Shown in pieces: positions 24,812 to 35,923 of a DNA stretch of 64,000 nucleotides (position 1 is its first letter; each line of letters opens with the position of its first letter). Where the stretch lies: the NCBI RefSeq assembly GCF_001522545.3, contig NC_031770.1:107945664-108009663 (forward strand), read 5' to 3'. A program made the translations under genes and the position numbers. Source of the stretch: Parus major. Its lineage: Eukaryota; Chordata; Aves; Passeriformes; Paridae. The notes under the pieces are model-generated. The model saw only the letters and a list, made by a program, of their open reading frames with translations, made no database searches and was not told where the DNA came from.

Positions 24812-25140
24812 CAATGGCACCATTGTACCAATGATTTTTGTGTCATTATATGCAATGATATTTGAATTGGCTAGGCCATCTTTCACTAAACTACTGGATC
24901 AGGAATAATTTTTTGGTTTGGTCTTCTTTCTTAAATTTTCTTAAATGTAACTTTCTGTGCCTAATAGGAGACTGATTGGGCTGTACTTTGGTTTTTTTTC
25001 CCTACTAAGTGTTTTTTAGTATCTACAAGGATGGATATTGCATCCTTAGCAACCTTTTAGAAAAGCTGACTACCCTCAAAGTAAAAAAAGATCTATTTTC
25101 CTTATGTTTAAATGAAATTTCCTGTATTTCTGCCCATGCC

Positions 25141-25245
25141 CATTGTGTGACCAGATGACTCCAGCTGGGCTTTTTGAGCAATATCTCTCTGTTCCTTCTG
25201 GGCTGCCTCTCTCTTCTTCCAGATCTCCTGTGCTTTGTACAGCAT
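25141..25245. mobile_element. Left part of an unassigned avian interspersed repeat
   Basis: The sequence around CTCCAGCTGGGCTTTTTGAG, ATCTCTCTGTTCCTTCTGGG and CTGCCTCTCTCTTCTTCCAG resembles an avian interspersed repeat that I recall by its wording but cannot assign to a class (LTR-retroelement internal region or CR1 relative). It breaks off where a CR1 tail begins and appears to resume at 25321. Family, orientation and boundaries need a repeat library. Confidence 0.4.
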
Positions 25246-25320
25246 GATCATCTGGAAGGTGCATGGCAGGAGGGTTGAAATGAGATGATCTTAATGTTCC
25301 CAAGCCATTCTATGATTCTT
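25246..25320 (+). mobile_element. CR1 LINE 3' tail, about 75 bp, sense
   Basis: GATCATCTGGAAGGTGCATG, GCAGGAGGGTTGAAATGAGA and TGATCTTAATGTTCCCAAGC lead to CCATTCTATGATTCTT. This matches the 3' end of avian CR1 read 5' to 3', including the terminal ATTCTATG motif, with an internal deletion at the CCTGCCCATGG block. It lies on the + strand and is severely 5'-truncated. Flanking sequence on both sides appears to belong to one other repeat, so this looks like a nested insertion. Confidence 0.85.
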
Positions 25321-25530
25321 ATGCTTCCTTCCTTTCTTTGTATTAAGTTAGGAGCTCTTTGCTGATCCAAACAGGTTTTCTGCCTCCTTTGCTTGATTAG
25401 TTGCTGGTTGAGATGGGCCACTCTTGAACTTGGAGGAAGGAGGTCAGCCAGCTCTCCTGGACACCTCATCTCTCCAGGTCTGTACACCTTGGATACCTCT
25501 GTAACCTTGTGTTCTTGAAAATAGTTTGTA
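25321..25530. mobile_element. Right part of the unassigned avian repeat
   Basis: GAGCTCTTTGCTGATCCAAA, CAGGTTTTCTGCCTCCTTTG, CTTGAACTTGGAGGAAGGAG and CCAGCTCTCCTGGACACCTC resemble the continuation of the repeat seen at 25141-25245. The minus strand is open for about 98 codons across this and the CR1 tail, which means little given the repeat origin. Assignment is from memory and unverified. Confidence 0.4.
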
Positions 25531-28500
25531 GTCATTGTCCTCACATTCTGTTCTTTGTTCCCCGTATATTTTTAGTGTTTCAGTTATAATTGGCAAGCTT
25601 TAAGCTTTGCTTGAATTTTTTTTTAAATCACAAATAAGTTTTGTCTTGTTAAATTCATATTATAAAACTAATGCTGTTTCCCAAGCCTTGGGGATATCCT
25701 GCCTGTGTAATTACAGATTTATACTGCAGCTATGCAGACGTGATTATTACCAATAGTCCAAATAATTGCACTGCTTGGCTGGTTTGTGGTCAGGCACTGT
25801 CTCGTACCTCGGTGTGGAACAGTTAAAACAAAAAAATAAAGCAGAAAATTACCAAAATGCTCATAAGCAATGCTTCTGATTGACAGTTTTGTTTCCTATA
25901 GTTGTTCAGGTGTGACGAGATTTAGTTGACAATAAATCCTGCAAGGCAAAAACTACTGGATTTTGTCTTCATTACTGGAGAGATGATGATGTGAAGGGAG
26001 CATTATGCAGCTACATTAATAATTTGGAAGCTGTTCTTTTCTACCCCTTCTAGAAATACTGATTCAGATAAACAGAGGTAAATACAGAGCAGCATGTCCT
26101 ACGTTTGAAGTTAGTTCTGATTAAGAAACTACTTGGGAATAGAACTGATAATTAGACAAACATTAACATGTTTTATTGCCTTATATTGTTTAGGGCTTTT
26201 TCTTATTTTAAAGAAGTGACCCAATTTTTTAACCCATTCTTCTTACAGGACTTCATGGGCTTGGAACTGGATGTTGTATTTTCCTCCTCCCAGCTGTGAC
26301 TGTGTAATGATCTATCAGCAACACATGAATGGAAAGCTTTAACTTTTGAGGTGTCTTTTGCAGTTAGAAACTTGGTGAATATAGGAAATTAGCTGGAAAT
26401 AGGATTAATACTAGTTAGGAAAGCTGTTGACAGTGTGTAATAACAAATTTTTAATGGATAGTTTTAATTTATAAATAATACTTGAATGCCATTTAAACCT
26501 AGGTGATTTCTGTGATAAGTTAAATTATGTTCTGGAATATCATCTTATTTTCCATGTAAATCATAGGTTTAAATCCCAGTTAGTACTGTGCTTATTGGCT
26601 GAGCAGGTAGTCACATCTCACTGTGGCCAGGAGAGAAATGGCATTCTCAGTCTGGGAGAGTTAGTGAAAACAGAAAATTTAAAATGTCTTTCTAACAGAA
26701 GTAAGGGTTATTAAATAATTGGGTAGAGAGGAGGTGTTCAAAGAGAGAAGCAAAGGAAATGAATCTGTACAAATACTAGCCCAAAATCTTGGCAGCTTTA
26801 TAAACTATTGCTTGACCACATAAATGGAGAGAAACCTTTGGAGCAAAAATTAGAAGCATTTATATGCTTGTCTTTCCTTTCTTTTTGGTTCCCCTGTTTG
26901 TTTAATTTTCAGGTTTCTTTCCTGTATTTCGTTTCTTCAGGGTAAATGGTAAACACCCATGGATCCTGTTGCTGTAGGTCTTATGATCATGGTGAGATGG
27001 ACACCAGTGTAAATGAGCAGTGCCTGGTCTCCTGATTGTGTTGCTCTCAGGATATTAAGATATCCATTCAAAGAATATTGAATGTTTTCCCACTTGTCTG
27101 CACAGTTTAGTGCTGCAATAAACAGTTTGGAAACCTATATGAGAAAATTTTCTGATGGTGAGGGTTATCTATTCAAACTTCCTTGGAGGTTCAGGGTGGT
27201 GGGGAGAATACTTGAATCCAAAACATTGACAGAAAATTTAGGACTCTGTGGAAAACCAGATGTGAAAATCATTATGTGATAAGGGAGAGAAATGGGGTTA
27301 AGAATGAGAAGAGCAAAGGTAAATTAATCACTGTACAGCCTCTGTAACTTGGAGTCAGCTTAATTCTGAATTAGTTTCAGTCCCATGGAAAACAGTCCTT
27401 TATTCTTTTCCAAGCATTTGCTTTTTGTAGCGAAGTCCTGCTGATATAGCTCAACCAAGACCAACAGAAGGACCTTTATTTATGAACTTCTGTAAGATGC
27501 TTCATGTTGTTCTCTTATTGTTACAGAGTTTACCTTTGGTAAGGGAATTCACTGTTTCTAGAGAGGATTTTAGGATGGAAAACTGAGATGGAAAATTATT
27601 TAATAGATAATCAGGAAGGGAAGAATGCAGCTAATAAACCAACTGTGATGGTCTTGTGAAAATAAATGTAGTAACAAATAGCCATCTTTTAATCTTCATT
27701 TTTGTGGTGTTATACTAGTCAGTGTTTTAAAAGTAATGTGAAAATCTCAGTTACACATGAATATTTAACTGATATGTGAGCTTTAAAGCTTTGGTTTGTG
27801 ATTTGTCTCCAAAAATGGTACTTTGAAAGAAATTATTCTGAAGTGGCAGCTCCCAAGTATGAGTTGAAGCTTAAAATGTTTTTCTTTGCCCTTAGTGGTG
27901 TTTTCTCATCAGCTTTATATATATCATTAGTTGTTTTTGCTAGGGTTAATTCAATTTAACTTTGGGAGAGAACAGTTCTCTCAGAAATAACAGCCACTTT
28001 CTCAGGCCTCATTTTTTTTTCTTACTTTAAAAGCAATTTTAAGATTCTATGACATGTTGATTCCACGTGAGAGCAGAGACTGCTGTTATGAAGGTTCATG
28101 TGAGCACAAGTGAGAGGCAAAATGAGGTCAGTCACATCAACATGCTCCTGCTGTAGTTGGCATAACCTGCTCCACAAGTATGGAGAATAAGAAATAATTT
28201 AGGTTAGACTAAATGTGAATCAGGTTTTATTTTTCAATCTCTCACTTTTAAACCCTATATTGATAAATGGAGTGCTAACCTATGCTTTATTAAGAGATTT
28301 TCTAATATATGGAATGATTTTGGTATTTAGTATGAAGAAGTCAGTTTAAACTATTTTTCCAGAACCAGAGTGTAAATACTGTGAGCTGCTAGGATTGGAA
28401 TTAATTCCTTGTTTGACTCTGTAGCAGCTTTCAGACCTGCAGAGTGTCATGCCCTTGACGTGATGCTCGTTCAGCCACCTTTATCTCGCTCATCCCTGCC

Positions 28501-28731
28501 AGGTGGGGATCAGCATCTGGGGCATTTACAGGGTGCAGCAGTGCTGTCACTTCTCCTTTGCCCACAGGCTGATGCACAGGATCATGCACTGAAGGAAAGG
28601 TGTAATTTTGGCACCTTTTCCAGCCATTGGTATCACACCACAGTCCTTTCCTGGCAGTCAGGTACACATGAATTCAGTGAGTGGGTGTCCTAACCCCAGT
28701 GCTGAGATGTACTGGCTTGTGTTTTACAGGC
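25531..28731. other. AT-rich non-coding sequence, no gene seen
   Basis: About 3.2 kb with no recognised gene or interspersed repeat. A good acceptor near 26053 (TTTTCTACCCCTTCTAG) and a donor at 26078 bracket a 24-base segment, too short to judge. A GC-richer patch at 28420-28600, directly before the next CR1, has overlapping open frames on both strands and no recognised identity. It might be unrecognised repeat sequence. Confidence 0.55.
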
Positions 28732-29050
28732 TTCACATCATGGCTGGGGTTGGAAGGGAACTCTGGGGAAACTTCACCTGGAGCAAATTCTACAGGATCA
28801 GGTCTAGGCAAGTTTTGAATATCTCCAGAGGGAACTCCACAGCCTCTCTGGGCAATCTGTTGCAGTGCTCTGTCTTGTCACCTGCAAAGACATTTTTCCT
28901 CCTACTCACATGGAACTTCCTGCATTGCACTTTGTGCTCGGAGCCCCTTTTCTTGTTGATGGGCGCCACTGAGAAGATTCTGGCCCAATCCTCTTGGTAT
29001 GTGCTCTTCAAGGAGTATTTTTTCTTTCTCCCCATTGATATGGGAAAGAA
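28732..29050 (-). mobile_element. CR1 LINE fragment, about 320 bp, second 3'-end type
   Basis: CATCATGGCTGGGGTTGGAA, GAACTCTGGGGAAACTTCAC, TTTTGAATATCTCCAGAGGG, GCAATCTGTTGCAGTGCTCT, CACATGGAACTTCCTGCATT and GATTCTGGCCCAATCCTCTT form the reverse complement of the CR1 type whose 3' end reads AATGGCTGGGGTTGG. It differs from the GGTTTGGGTTGG type at 16591 and 51745, so more than one CR1 lineage inserted here. Minus strand, 5'-truncated. The part beyond about 28850 derives from the C-terminal reverse-transcriptase ORF. Open frames of 103 codons (minus) and 159 codons (plus) over it are repeat by-products. Confidence 0.92.
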
Positions 29051-29968
29051 GCTCATATTCACAAGCATCCTAGATTTGGAACTTTGAGCTGGTAGATGCA
29101 CCTGTAATCCTCAAAGGTCATTTTCTGGGATCTGTTGGCTTTTGTTTTTTAACACTACAGCACACTTTAAAATTGAGAAATGCCTTCAACTCAAGTTCAT
29201 AAGATGTTCATCGCAGTTGAGTTTATTTGATGAATAGAAGATTCAACAGTGTATTGCAAATAAAGAGTTTGGAAGCATTTGAACAAATGGGTTACAGTAC
29301 AAAAGGGTTTTTGATGCTGCTTTATGAGATTTGATTACTTTTGTGTCAGCTTCCAAAACAACTTTAACAGTTTTTCTTTGAATAGTGTATTAGATTCTTC
29401 AAATGCTCAGTAAAGTATTTACCTAAAGTAATAAAAGTAAAGTTAAAATTTTGTTAGAAAAGGGAATGCTCTGGTTTTCTGCTATCATTTAAACAATTTG
29501 TTTGGTCATACAGTAGTTCAAAACTCAGTGTTTTTAGGACATTTGAGAATCTTAGCCAGTTTCCTTCTATTATTTGGATATCAGACCAGTGTAAACTGGG
29601 AGACCTTAAGATATCTTGGGACAATGAGCTTCAAATCTGAACTCTAAATTTTATCTGTATTAGTGAAAGTACATATTCCACAAAATTGGAAAATGTATGC
29701 AAATCAGGTTTAAGACTTGACTTTGGTGCTTTCATAATTTCTTTAAAAAAGATAGTAAGTACAAGGGAGAGACTAAATTACAAGACAAAACATAACGATA
29801 AATGAGCTTAAGTACACTAAACTAAATCAAACACTGACTTATTCCTGTTTAGAAATATGATTAAATACCATAAAAGAGTAGTGACCAATTACACAATTTT
29901 GGGAAAGCCTATCAACTAGCTTATACCTTGTGAGGGAAAAAAAACCCCTATACCTTAATGATAGGTTT

Positions 29969-29994
29969 TAATCCTACCTTAAAAAGTAGGATTA
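29969..29994. repeat. Short hairpin, 9-bp stem
   Basis: TAATCCTAC at 29969-29977 is the exact reverse complement of GTAGGATTA at 29986-29994, with an 8-base loop CTTAAAAA. It is not followed by a T run that would suggest a terminator, and this is a eukaryotic setting. No function inferred. Confidence 0.85.
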
Positions 29995-30751
29995 GAAATT
30001 TAAAGCTTTATTCCTGAGGCATCTACACTAAGATTGTTAAACTTCTGTGCTGGGATCAGACCAAAGCTTCATTAAACTGTTATAGTCTCTGGTACTGGCT
30101 AAAAGTGGACCTCAAGGAAAGAATGTAAGAAAAAGGGAAAAATACAGGGATCCTTCCACAGGATGCTTTCCTAACCTCTCGCTATGCATAGTTCAGACTT
30201 CCTGAGCTAGAGCTGTCTTTTTTTTTAGTAGCTGTCAGTGAATGTTTCTTCAGTGAGTTTACCCAGCTGCTGTTTGAAAATACCTAAAATTTGAGGGGTA
30301 GCTTGCAGCAAGCCCTTTAATTCTGTAGGTCTCCTCTTCCTGCTTATACAGCATGGCTTGTAAGGTTATAAAAATTCCATGATCTTTGGATAGGGGGAAA
30401 TGGTTGGAAGAGCTGATTGGTTTTATCTGTTATTTCTGTAATACAGTCTAGAAACAGTAATTGGTCTGTTTGGTGTGTGATACATAAAGCAACCAGAACT
30501 TGACTGGGACAAAAATAAAATTAAAAAAAAAATACCAATTTTGTGTTGTCTTTCGTCAGTGGCTGATGAGATGCAGAATCCCAGTCAAATGATGTCACTT
30601 TTCCATGAGTGTAATATCCTGGTACTGACTCTTAGTGGGTTAATGCTGGAGAGTGTTTTCTGGACCAGGACTGATTCATACCCACCTGCTTTGAGCAGAG
30701 TAAGTGCATAACTTCCTTCTTGTGTTAACATAGCTATGACTTTATTTCTCT

Positions 30752-30754
<3 letters not shown>

Positions 30755-30802
<48 letters not shown>
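30755..30802 (+). repeat. 48-base T homopolymer
   Basis: Forty-eight uninterrupted T after TCTCTC and before AAATGAAAAGG. By far the longest homopolymer in the window. It could mark the A tail of a minus-strand retrocopy, but the sequence upstream on that strand (right of 30802) is not recognisable as any gene or SINE. Exact length in the source genome is uncertain because such runs are assembled poorly. Confidence 0.95.
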
Positions 30803-30806
<4 letters not shown>

Positions 30807-31562
30807 GAAAAGGTCATCAAGCTCACACTGAGTGGGCTGAATCCAGAGGAATATACTCTGACAACTATGGATGAAAATGTTTTGAGACCTACTCAGTGTT
30901 TTTGGACTATGTGAAGAAACTACAGTATGACTTTCACAGTTGGTTTTGTGGGTCATCTTATAGATATTTTAAATTACGCAAATCGCTTCAGCACTTGAGT
31001 CATGTTTTAAAAATTGGAGGATGCTGACAGTAAGCCAAGAAAAAGAGCTTAGTACCTTACACTTAGGATATGTTCTTCTTACCTTTTTATTGTATAAACT
31101 CCCTAAAAATACCTGTCATGCTCTGAAGCTCAGTGTTTATTTTCAAAATGCAATTAGCATAAGAAAATGTATCTTTTTAACCTGTTCCTTGATCCCCACG
31201 TGTACAGAAGGTAGTACCACCATAAGCACAGAGTAAAATCTTTTACCAATGCCTTAAAATGTTGTTCATTCACTTCCCCAATTGAAACTTTAGATGTTGT
31301 ATTTTGAGTGGTTGACTTCATGGAATTTGGTTGAATTTTGAGCAAGTTAAGTTCATGCTAATACCTTGTGTGGCACAGAATTCAATTTACTTTAGCTTCG
31401 AAGACAGTGAAATGAAGCAATTTTCTAAATGACTGTGTTAAATGTTTAGTATATGTAAAGAGCAAAAGCTTTTGGATACAAGTTGGATTTTTTCTTCAGC
31501 AGAACTTTTCAATCTTTATTTCTGAGGTAGTGAAACAGGGCTTCTTACAAACTTTATCCAGT

Positions 31563-31659
31563 CACCTTGTCTAATGGGAGGTGTTCCTGCCCTTGGCAGG
31601 AGGCTGGAACTTGATGATCTGTAAGGTTGCTTTCAACCCAAACCATTCTGTGCTTCTAT
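31563..31659 (+). mobile_element. CR1 LINE 3' tail, sense
   Basis: CACCTTGTCTAATGGGAGGT, GTTCCTGCCCTTGGCAGGAG, GCTGGAACTTGATGATCTGT and TTTCAACCCAAACCATTCTG reproduce the last 95 or so bases of avian CR1 in the sense orientation, ending at the decayed terminal repeat GTGCTTCTAT. Plus strand, strongly 5'-truncated, moderately diverged. Confidence 0.93.
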
Positions 31660-32399
31660 AAAAAAATAAGCTCCAATTTTCATTTCTGAAATTCAAGAAA
31701 GCAATTAATTTCATTTTTCACCTGCTCTGTTGGATGATACTTGTTTTTAAGTGAAATAATAGTTTTCTTTTTCAGTAGAGTATTTAGTGTGGAGGCCAGA
31801 AAAACATAAAAGAAAACAGAATTTGATGTGCTTTGTCATTTAGTAAGAATGGCTACATAAAGTGCACAATGAAAGAGCAACAAACTGCCAAATATGTGAG
31901 TGTCAGGCCTTTGGACTGCTATGAGCAATGGGTTTCTAAGTTTTGTACCTTTATAGGCTTTTTCCCCCTCCATTCTTGGACAGCAGAAATGGTGATTAAA
32001 ACAGAAAGGAATAAATTGGTTACTGGGCATTTCTAAGATTTGTTTTGAGTATCAATTCTTTTTTGCTTTCTTTTAAATAGTAGAAGATCCTTAAAAAAGA
32101 ACATAAAAACAACTTCAGAAGTGATAAATAACTTTTCATTTTTACATGCAGCCACATTAAATCATTGATAGGTGATAATTTCTTGGCTCTAAAAATTCCA
32201 AAATTGCTCATGGTTTATGCATACAGTAGTTTGTTTTTTTGTCTTGAGATTAACAAGTGTGTTTATTGTTTTTATTTTGGGAAAAAAAATCCCAAATGAG
32301 TTTTTATGCGATGCTAAAAAGGCATCAGTTTTGTGAAACAAAGCATGAAAATTAGGAAATAATTCAATAAAGGTTATCTCTGTAATTGTGATTTATATC

Positions 32400-32710
32400 C
32401 TTGTGCAGTGAAGAATGAGCTGGCACTAATTGCTGCTTCTATTTTGTGGGAATGATGTCCTGGCAAGCTGGAACAGTTCCTGAGCGCTGATAATTCCATC
32501 TCACTGACTGACTTACCCGGACATCAGGCCTTTACTAAGGCCGTTTATGGGATCGGTCACACTCCTGATAAGCTTGATATGTGGCTTTCCTCTCTCAAAG
32601 GATTTTGTGAATTATCTTCAAGCAGTCAGTTACTGGAATCATGTTTCATGCAGTTCTGCCAAATCTGGCACGTTAAATTAAAGTGTTGTGCCAAACAGTG
32701 AAATGCACTT
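32400..32710. promoter_or_regulatory. Possible conserved non-coding element
   Basis: This block keeps five CpGs (in GAGCGCTG, CCCGGAC, GGCCGTTT, GATCGGTC, GCACGTT) in about 310 bases, while the 700 bases to its left hold only one or two. It has balanced base composition and no long T runs, unlike its surroundings. It also carries a 6-bp stem hairpin (GGCCTT TACT AAGGCC, 32527-32542) and two TGATAA words. These are typical of deeply conserved enhancers, but conservation itself cannot be seen from one sequence. Confidence 0.25.
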
Positions 32711-34442
32711 GTTCTTATTATCTCAAAGCATGCAAACAGTGAGGATTTATTCTAGTTCTCCAGACTGAACTTTTGCCAGAAACAACTACCAAAAATAATG
32801 ATGAGAATGGCATTTTTTTTTTTTTTGAGGAACAATGCTCCCCTTCTTGTATCTGCCTTGTTATATCTCCCACTTTCTGACTTCAGAAAACTACCTTTTA
32901 TTCTAGTAATACTTAATACCTTGTATTTAATACTTATATATGTGTGCTTATAGATCTGCCCCTGAACATTTTACTCTTTCAGTTCCAGTGGTGGTGGTAC
33001 TGGTTTTCTAAGTTCCTATTCCAGTTTTGGTAGTGCTTGGTTGTTTTTCTCTGCATGGCTTCTGTTGACAAGAAATTACCATCCATGGCCACAGCAAATT
33101 CTTCTAAAGCAGAAGAGTTCTTACATTGCAAAGACAGACTGGTTTGGCAAAGCTGTCCCAAATTCTCTAATCCTGATTCTTTCTAATGCGGAAAAACATA
33201 AAAAAAAATAAGGGTTGCTATATCTTTGCCACATTACTGATTAAGATGCTGTGTTGTATCAGGTGAAAAACACAAATGAAGATGCAGAATTGATATGTAT
33301 GGAAACTAGGGGACTTCAGTCCTTCCATACATGATAGAATGCTGTGGGGAATTTGTTGTTTCATCATAAGTCATCAGTGTTCTCAGTATTTAAATGAAAA
33401 TTCCTGTTTGTGGTCATCACTTCTTATCACACGCTCTCTAGAAATGTTTATATTGTGCAACTGCACAATTCTGTAGAGGTGTTGCTACAAAACTTTAAGC
33501 TTCATTGAATTTTCTAGCCAGACATACTTTATTTAAAAAATTCTGAATAAAAGATCCTTTCTTGCAATCCTTCCCTTTGAAGTCTGTGTAAAATTTGTTT
33601 TGCTTACTGCAGAGGCTTTATTTAGCATAGCTTGATTACGTTTTTCCATTCTTTTTGTTCTGGCTGTTAGAGACCATTATATTTTATACATATCAACATG
33701 TTGGTATTTAAAGGCTTATTCAAAATTTCCATTCTTGGATCATTATCTGGAAAACCATTGCTACATTTCATTTATTTACATTTTCCAAGTCCTTAAAATT
33801 TGGCATTCAATAAAGTCTTAACTAACCTGTAAATAGTCTCCATCAGGATATTTTGAAACCACCCTGTAAGCACTTTCAAGCTTTCTGTTCATTCTGGTAG
33901 TCTGAGATAATCAAGAGTGCTACTTTTATTTTTATAGTAGCATTGCCTGTTTCTAGGCTGGAGTTTAAGTGGATAATAGTACACCATAGGTTGTTAGTTT
34001 TTCCCCTTTAGATGCTGAACATAGGAGTATGTTGGTCAATAGCTGAGGGAAAGACCTCTTTGATCAAACTGTATGTGTGGTGAATTCTAAGACAGAGACA
34101 ATATTCTAAAGTAAGAGAGTCTTCTTTCCTGAAAGGTTTCCTTTTTAAGATGTGGAATTAGTCTTGCTGATGAATTGTATGGTAATATTTGGTTTTTAAT
34201 GTCTGGTCTCCTCTGTGACAGAAATATTATACTCCATGACAGAGAGTATTATATAGTAATTGTAAGTTCTGTGGCATGCTTGGGAAGACCAGGGATTGTT
34301 TTGATTAAGTATTTAATTAAGCAAACACTTAAGTGATCTGCTTTTATTTTCAGCAAGTTTACCACAAAGTGAGGATGAGTATGAATACCTGCTTGAAATG
34401 AAAATCAATACATAACAGTGTTGATTGTTTTTTGGTTTTAAA

Positions 34443-34465
34443 CCAATGAAACGAATAATCATTGG
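34443..34465. repeat. Inverted CCAAT-containing repeat
   Basis: CCAATGA at 34443-34449 and TCATTGG at 34459-34465 are exact reverse complements separated by nine bases (AACGAATAA). A homeodomain-like AATTAATTA follows at about 34494. Possibly part of a conserved element, with no further evidence. Confidence 0.6.
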
Positions 34466-35923
34466 CAGACTCGAGGAAATGGCAAGTAAAAAATTAATTA
34501 TGGCAAGTTTGCTTCTGTAAAATATTAGACAGGAAACGCTCTCCATTTTCAATACATTAATGCACTTTCATGGGTGAAAGCTAAATATCTGTAGTTATTT
34601 TTTAAATGTGGAGATCTTTTGTAACAACTGCACTTCCAGTGGTTTTATTGAGGGCATTGTCCTATGAAGATAAATAGAGATTTTTTTTTCATTGTAGCTT
34701 AATTGTTATTAACACTTAAAGGCATAGAGGCAATGCTTACAAAAACAGGATATCTTTACATGCTTTCTGAGGGGCTTGGCCAATCCAGAAAACGATATGT
34801 GAGCGATAGTAGTGGTATAGAAGTGTACTTTTGGTGTATTTTAATGTGTACTTCAGGTAATACAAGACACTTCTGTACATTAGAAAACCAATTCTAAACT
34901 CAAAACATATTTTCATGGCCTTAAAATATAAATAAAATTATCTGTTTGCATATAGTTAGTGTAATATTGTTACAGGAAATATATATGGATGGAGAAGAAA
35001 ATAAATACAGTCCTAACTTTCAAATTGCAAGTCTCAACAAAGAAAAAGAAGTCATGTGCATATGTGTAGTTAAAGTACTCATAAACTCCAACTTTGGTGC
35101 ATTTTGTAGTACATTTACAGTACCATATTTTGGAAACAAATAGTATCCAATATATATAATATTAGATGTATTTTGTTTCAAAGTACTATGTAAAACTATA
35201 ACAAAATTTGAGTGCTTAATTTATGCATTAAATATAGCTGAAGAATTTGATTATATATTCTAGCAGGCATGCATCTTGTATGTTAGAATTAGAGCTTGCT
35301 GAAGACTTCTTGTTTAATTGCAGTATGTATAATTTGATCTCTAGTATCTTCATGCTGTCCTTCAGTTTTACTTGTTTGCTCCTGTCACACAGAGGTTGGT
35401 ATTTAATATAATATGTAGATTTTACCATTGGAGAAATAAAGGTTGCTGTACAGTATTGGCCATTAAGTGCTTGGCATCCTATGAAAATTAAGAAAGATAA
35501 AGTGTGATCAGAACAGTCAATGAAATTGTGGTTCTCCAAGAACCCTTTTTCTACATAATGAAAGAAATGTAGATAGAGGAATAGAAATACCTTGTGAAAC
35601 AAAGAAATATTCCAAGATGTGCAGCCCAAAAGAAGGTCTTTTGAAGTGCTAGAAAGCAGAAAAAAAAATATGAGAAACATGTATCTTTCTGAGCATAGCT
35701 CTTAGGGAATTTATTTTATTGTCCTGGCTTTAATACCTACAGGCCACTGCTAAAAGTAATTAGGCTGGTAACAAGATAGGATTACTTCTTGATATTAACA
35801 AATCTGCTTCTTTTACAATTATTCTAATCTACCAGTCTGTCATCCTTTATGGGTGTTTCCTGTTATAATTTATCCTAAGCTTCTGTTTGTGTTTGTTCTT
35901 GTTTGGGCTTGCTGCTGTAGCCT

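Larger units (their letters stand above)
16936..25140. other. Long repeat-poor non-coding stretch
   Basis: About 8.2 kb without a recognised interspersed repeat or gene. Listed separately within it are a purine-rich stretch (18041-18176), T-rich microsatellites, a tandem duplication and palindrome near 19.4-19.6 kb, a 37-nt inverted repeat at 22132 and short repeats at 24.6-24.8 kb. A slightly GC-richer patch at 23310-23550 has overlapping open frames of 60-72 codons on both strands but no protein motif. Confidence 0.55.
29051..31562. other. AT-rich non-coding sequence, no gene seen
   Basis: No gene or interspersed repeat recognised. It contains a 9-bp-stem hairpin at 29969-29994 and the 48-T homopolymer at 30755-30802. 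Overlapping open frames of 60-70 codons at 31021-31345 lack motifs. Confidence 0.55.
31660..35923. other. AT-rich non-coding sequence, no gene seen
   Basis: About 4.3 kb with no recognised gene or interspersed repeat. A CpG-retaining block at 32400-32710 and an inverted CCAAT pair at 34443-34465 are listed separately. A small hairpin (8-bp arms ATTGTGCA/TGCACAAT, 2-base spacer) sits at 33452-33469. The longest open frame (150 codons, minus, 35228-35680) has no recognisable motif and a low-complexity, Phe- and Leu-rich start. Confidence 0.55.

Noticed and set aside
26054..26077. A possible 24-base microexon between a strong acceptor and AGAG|GTAAAT.
   Set aside because: Too short for any sequence-based support. 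Only junction reads could establish it.
28409..29101. Overlapping open frames up to 159 codons.
   Set aside because: Mostly inside an antisense CR1. The part before 28732 has no motif or splice support.
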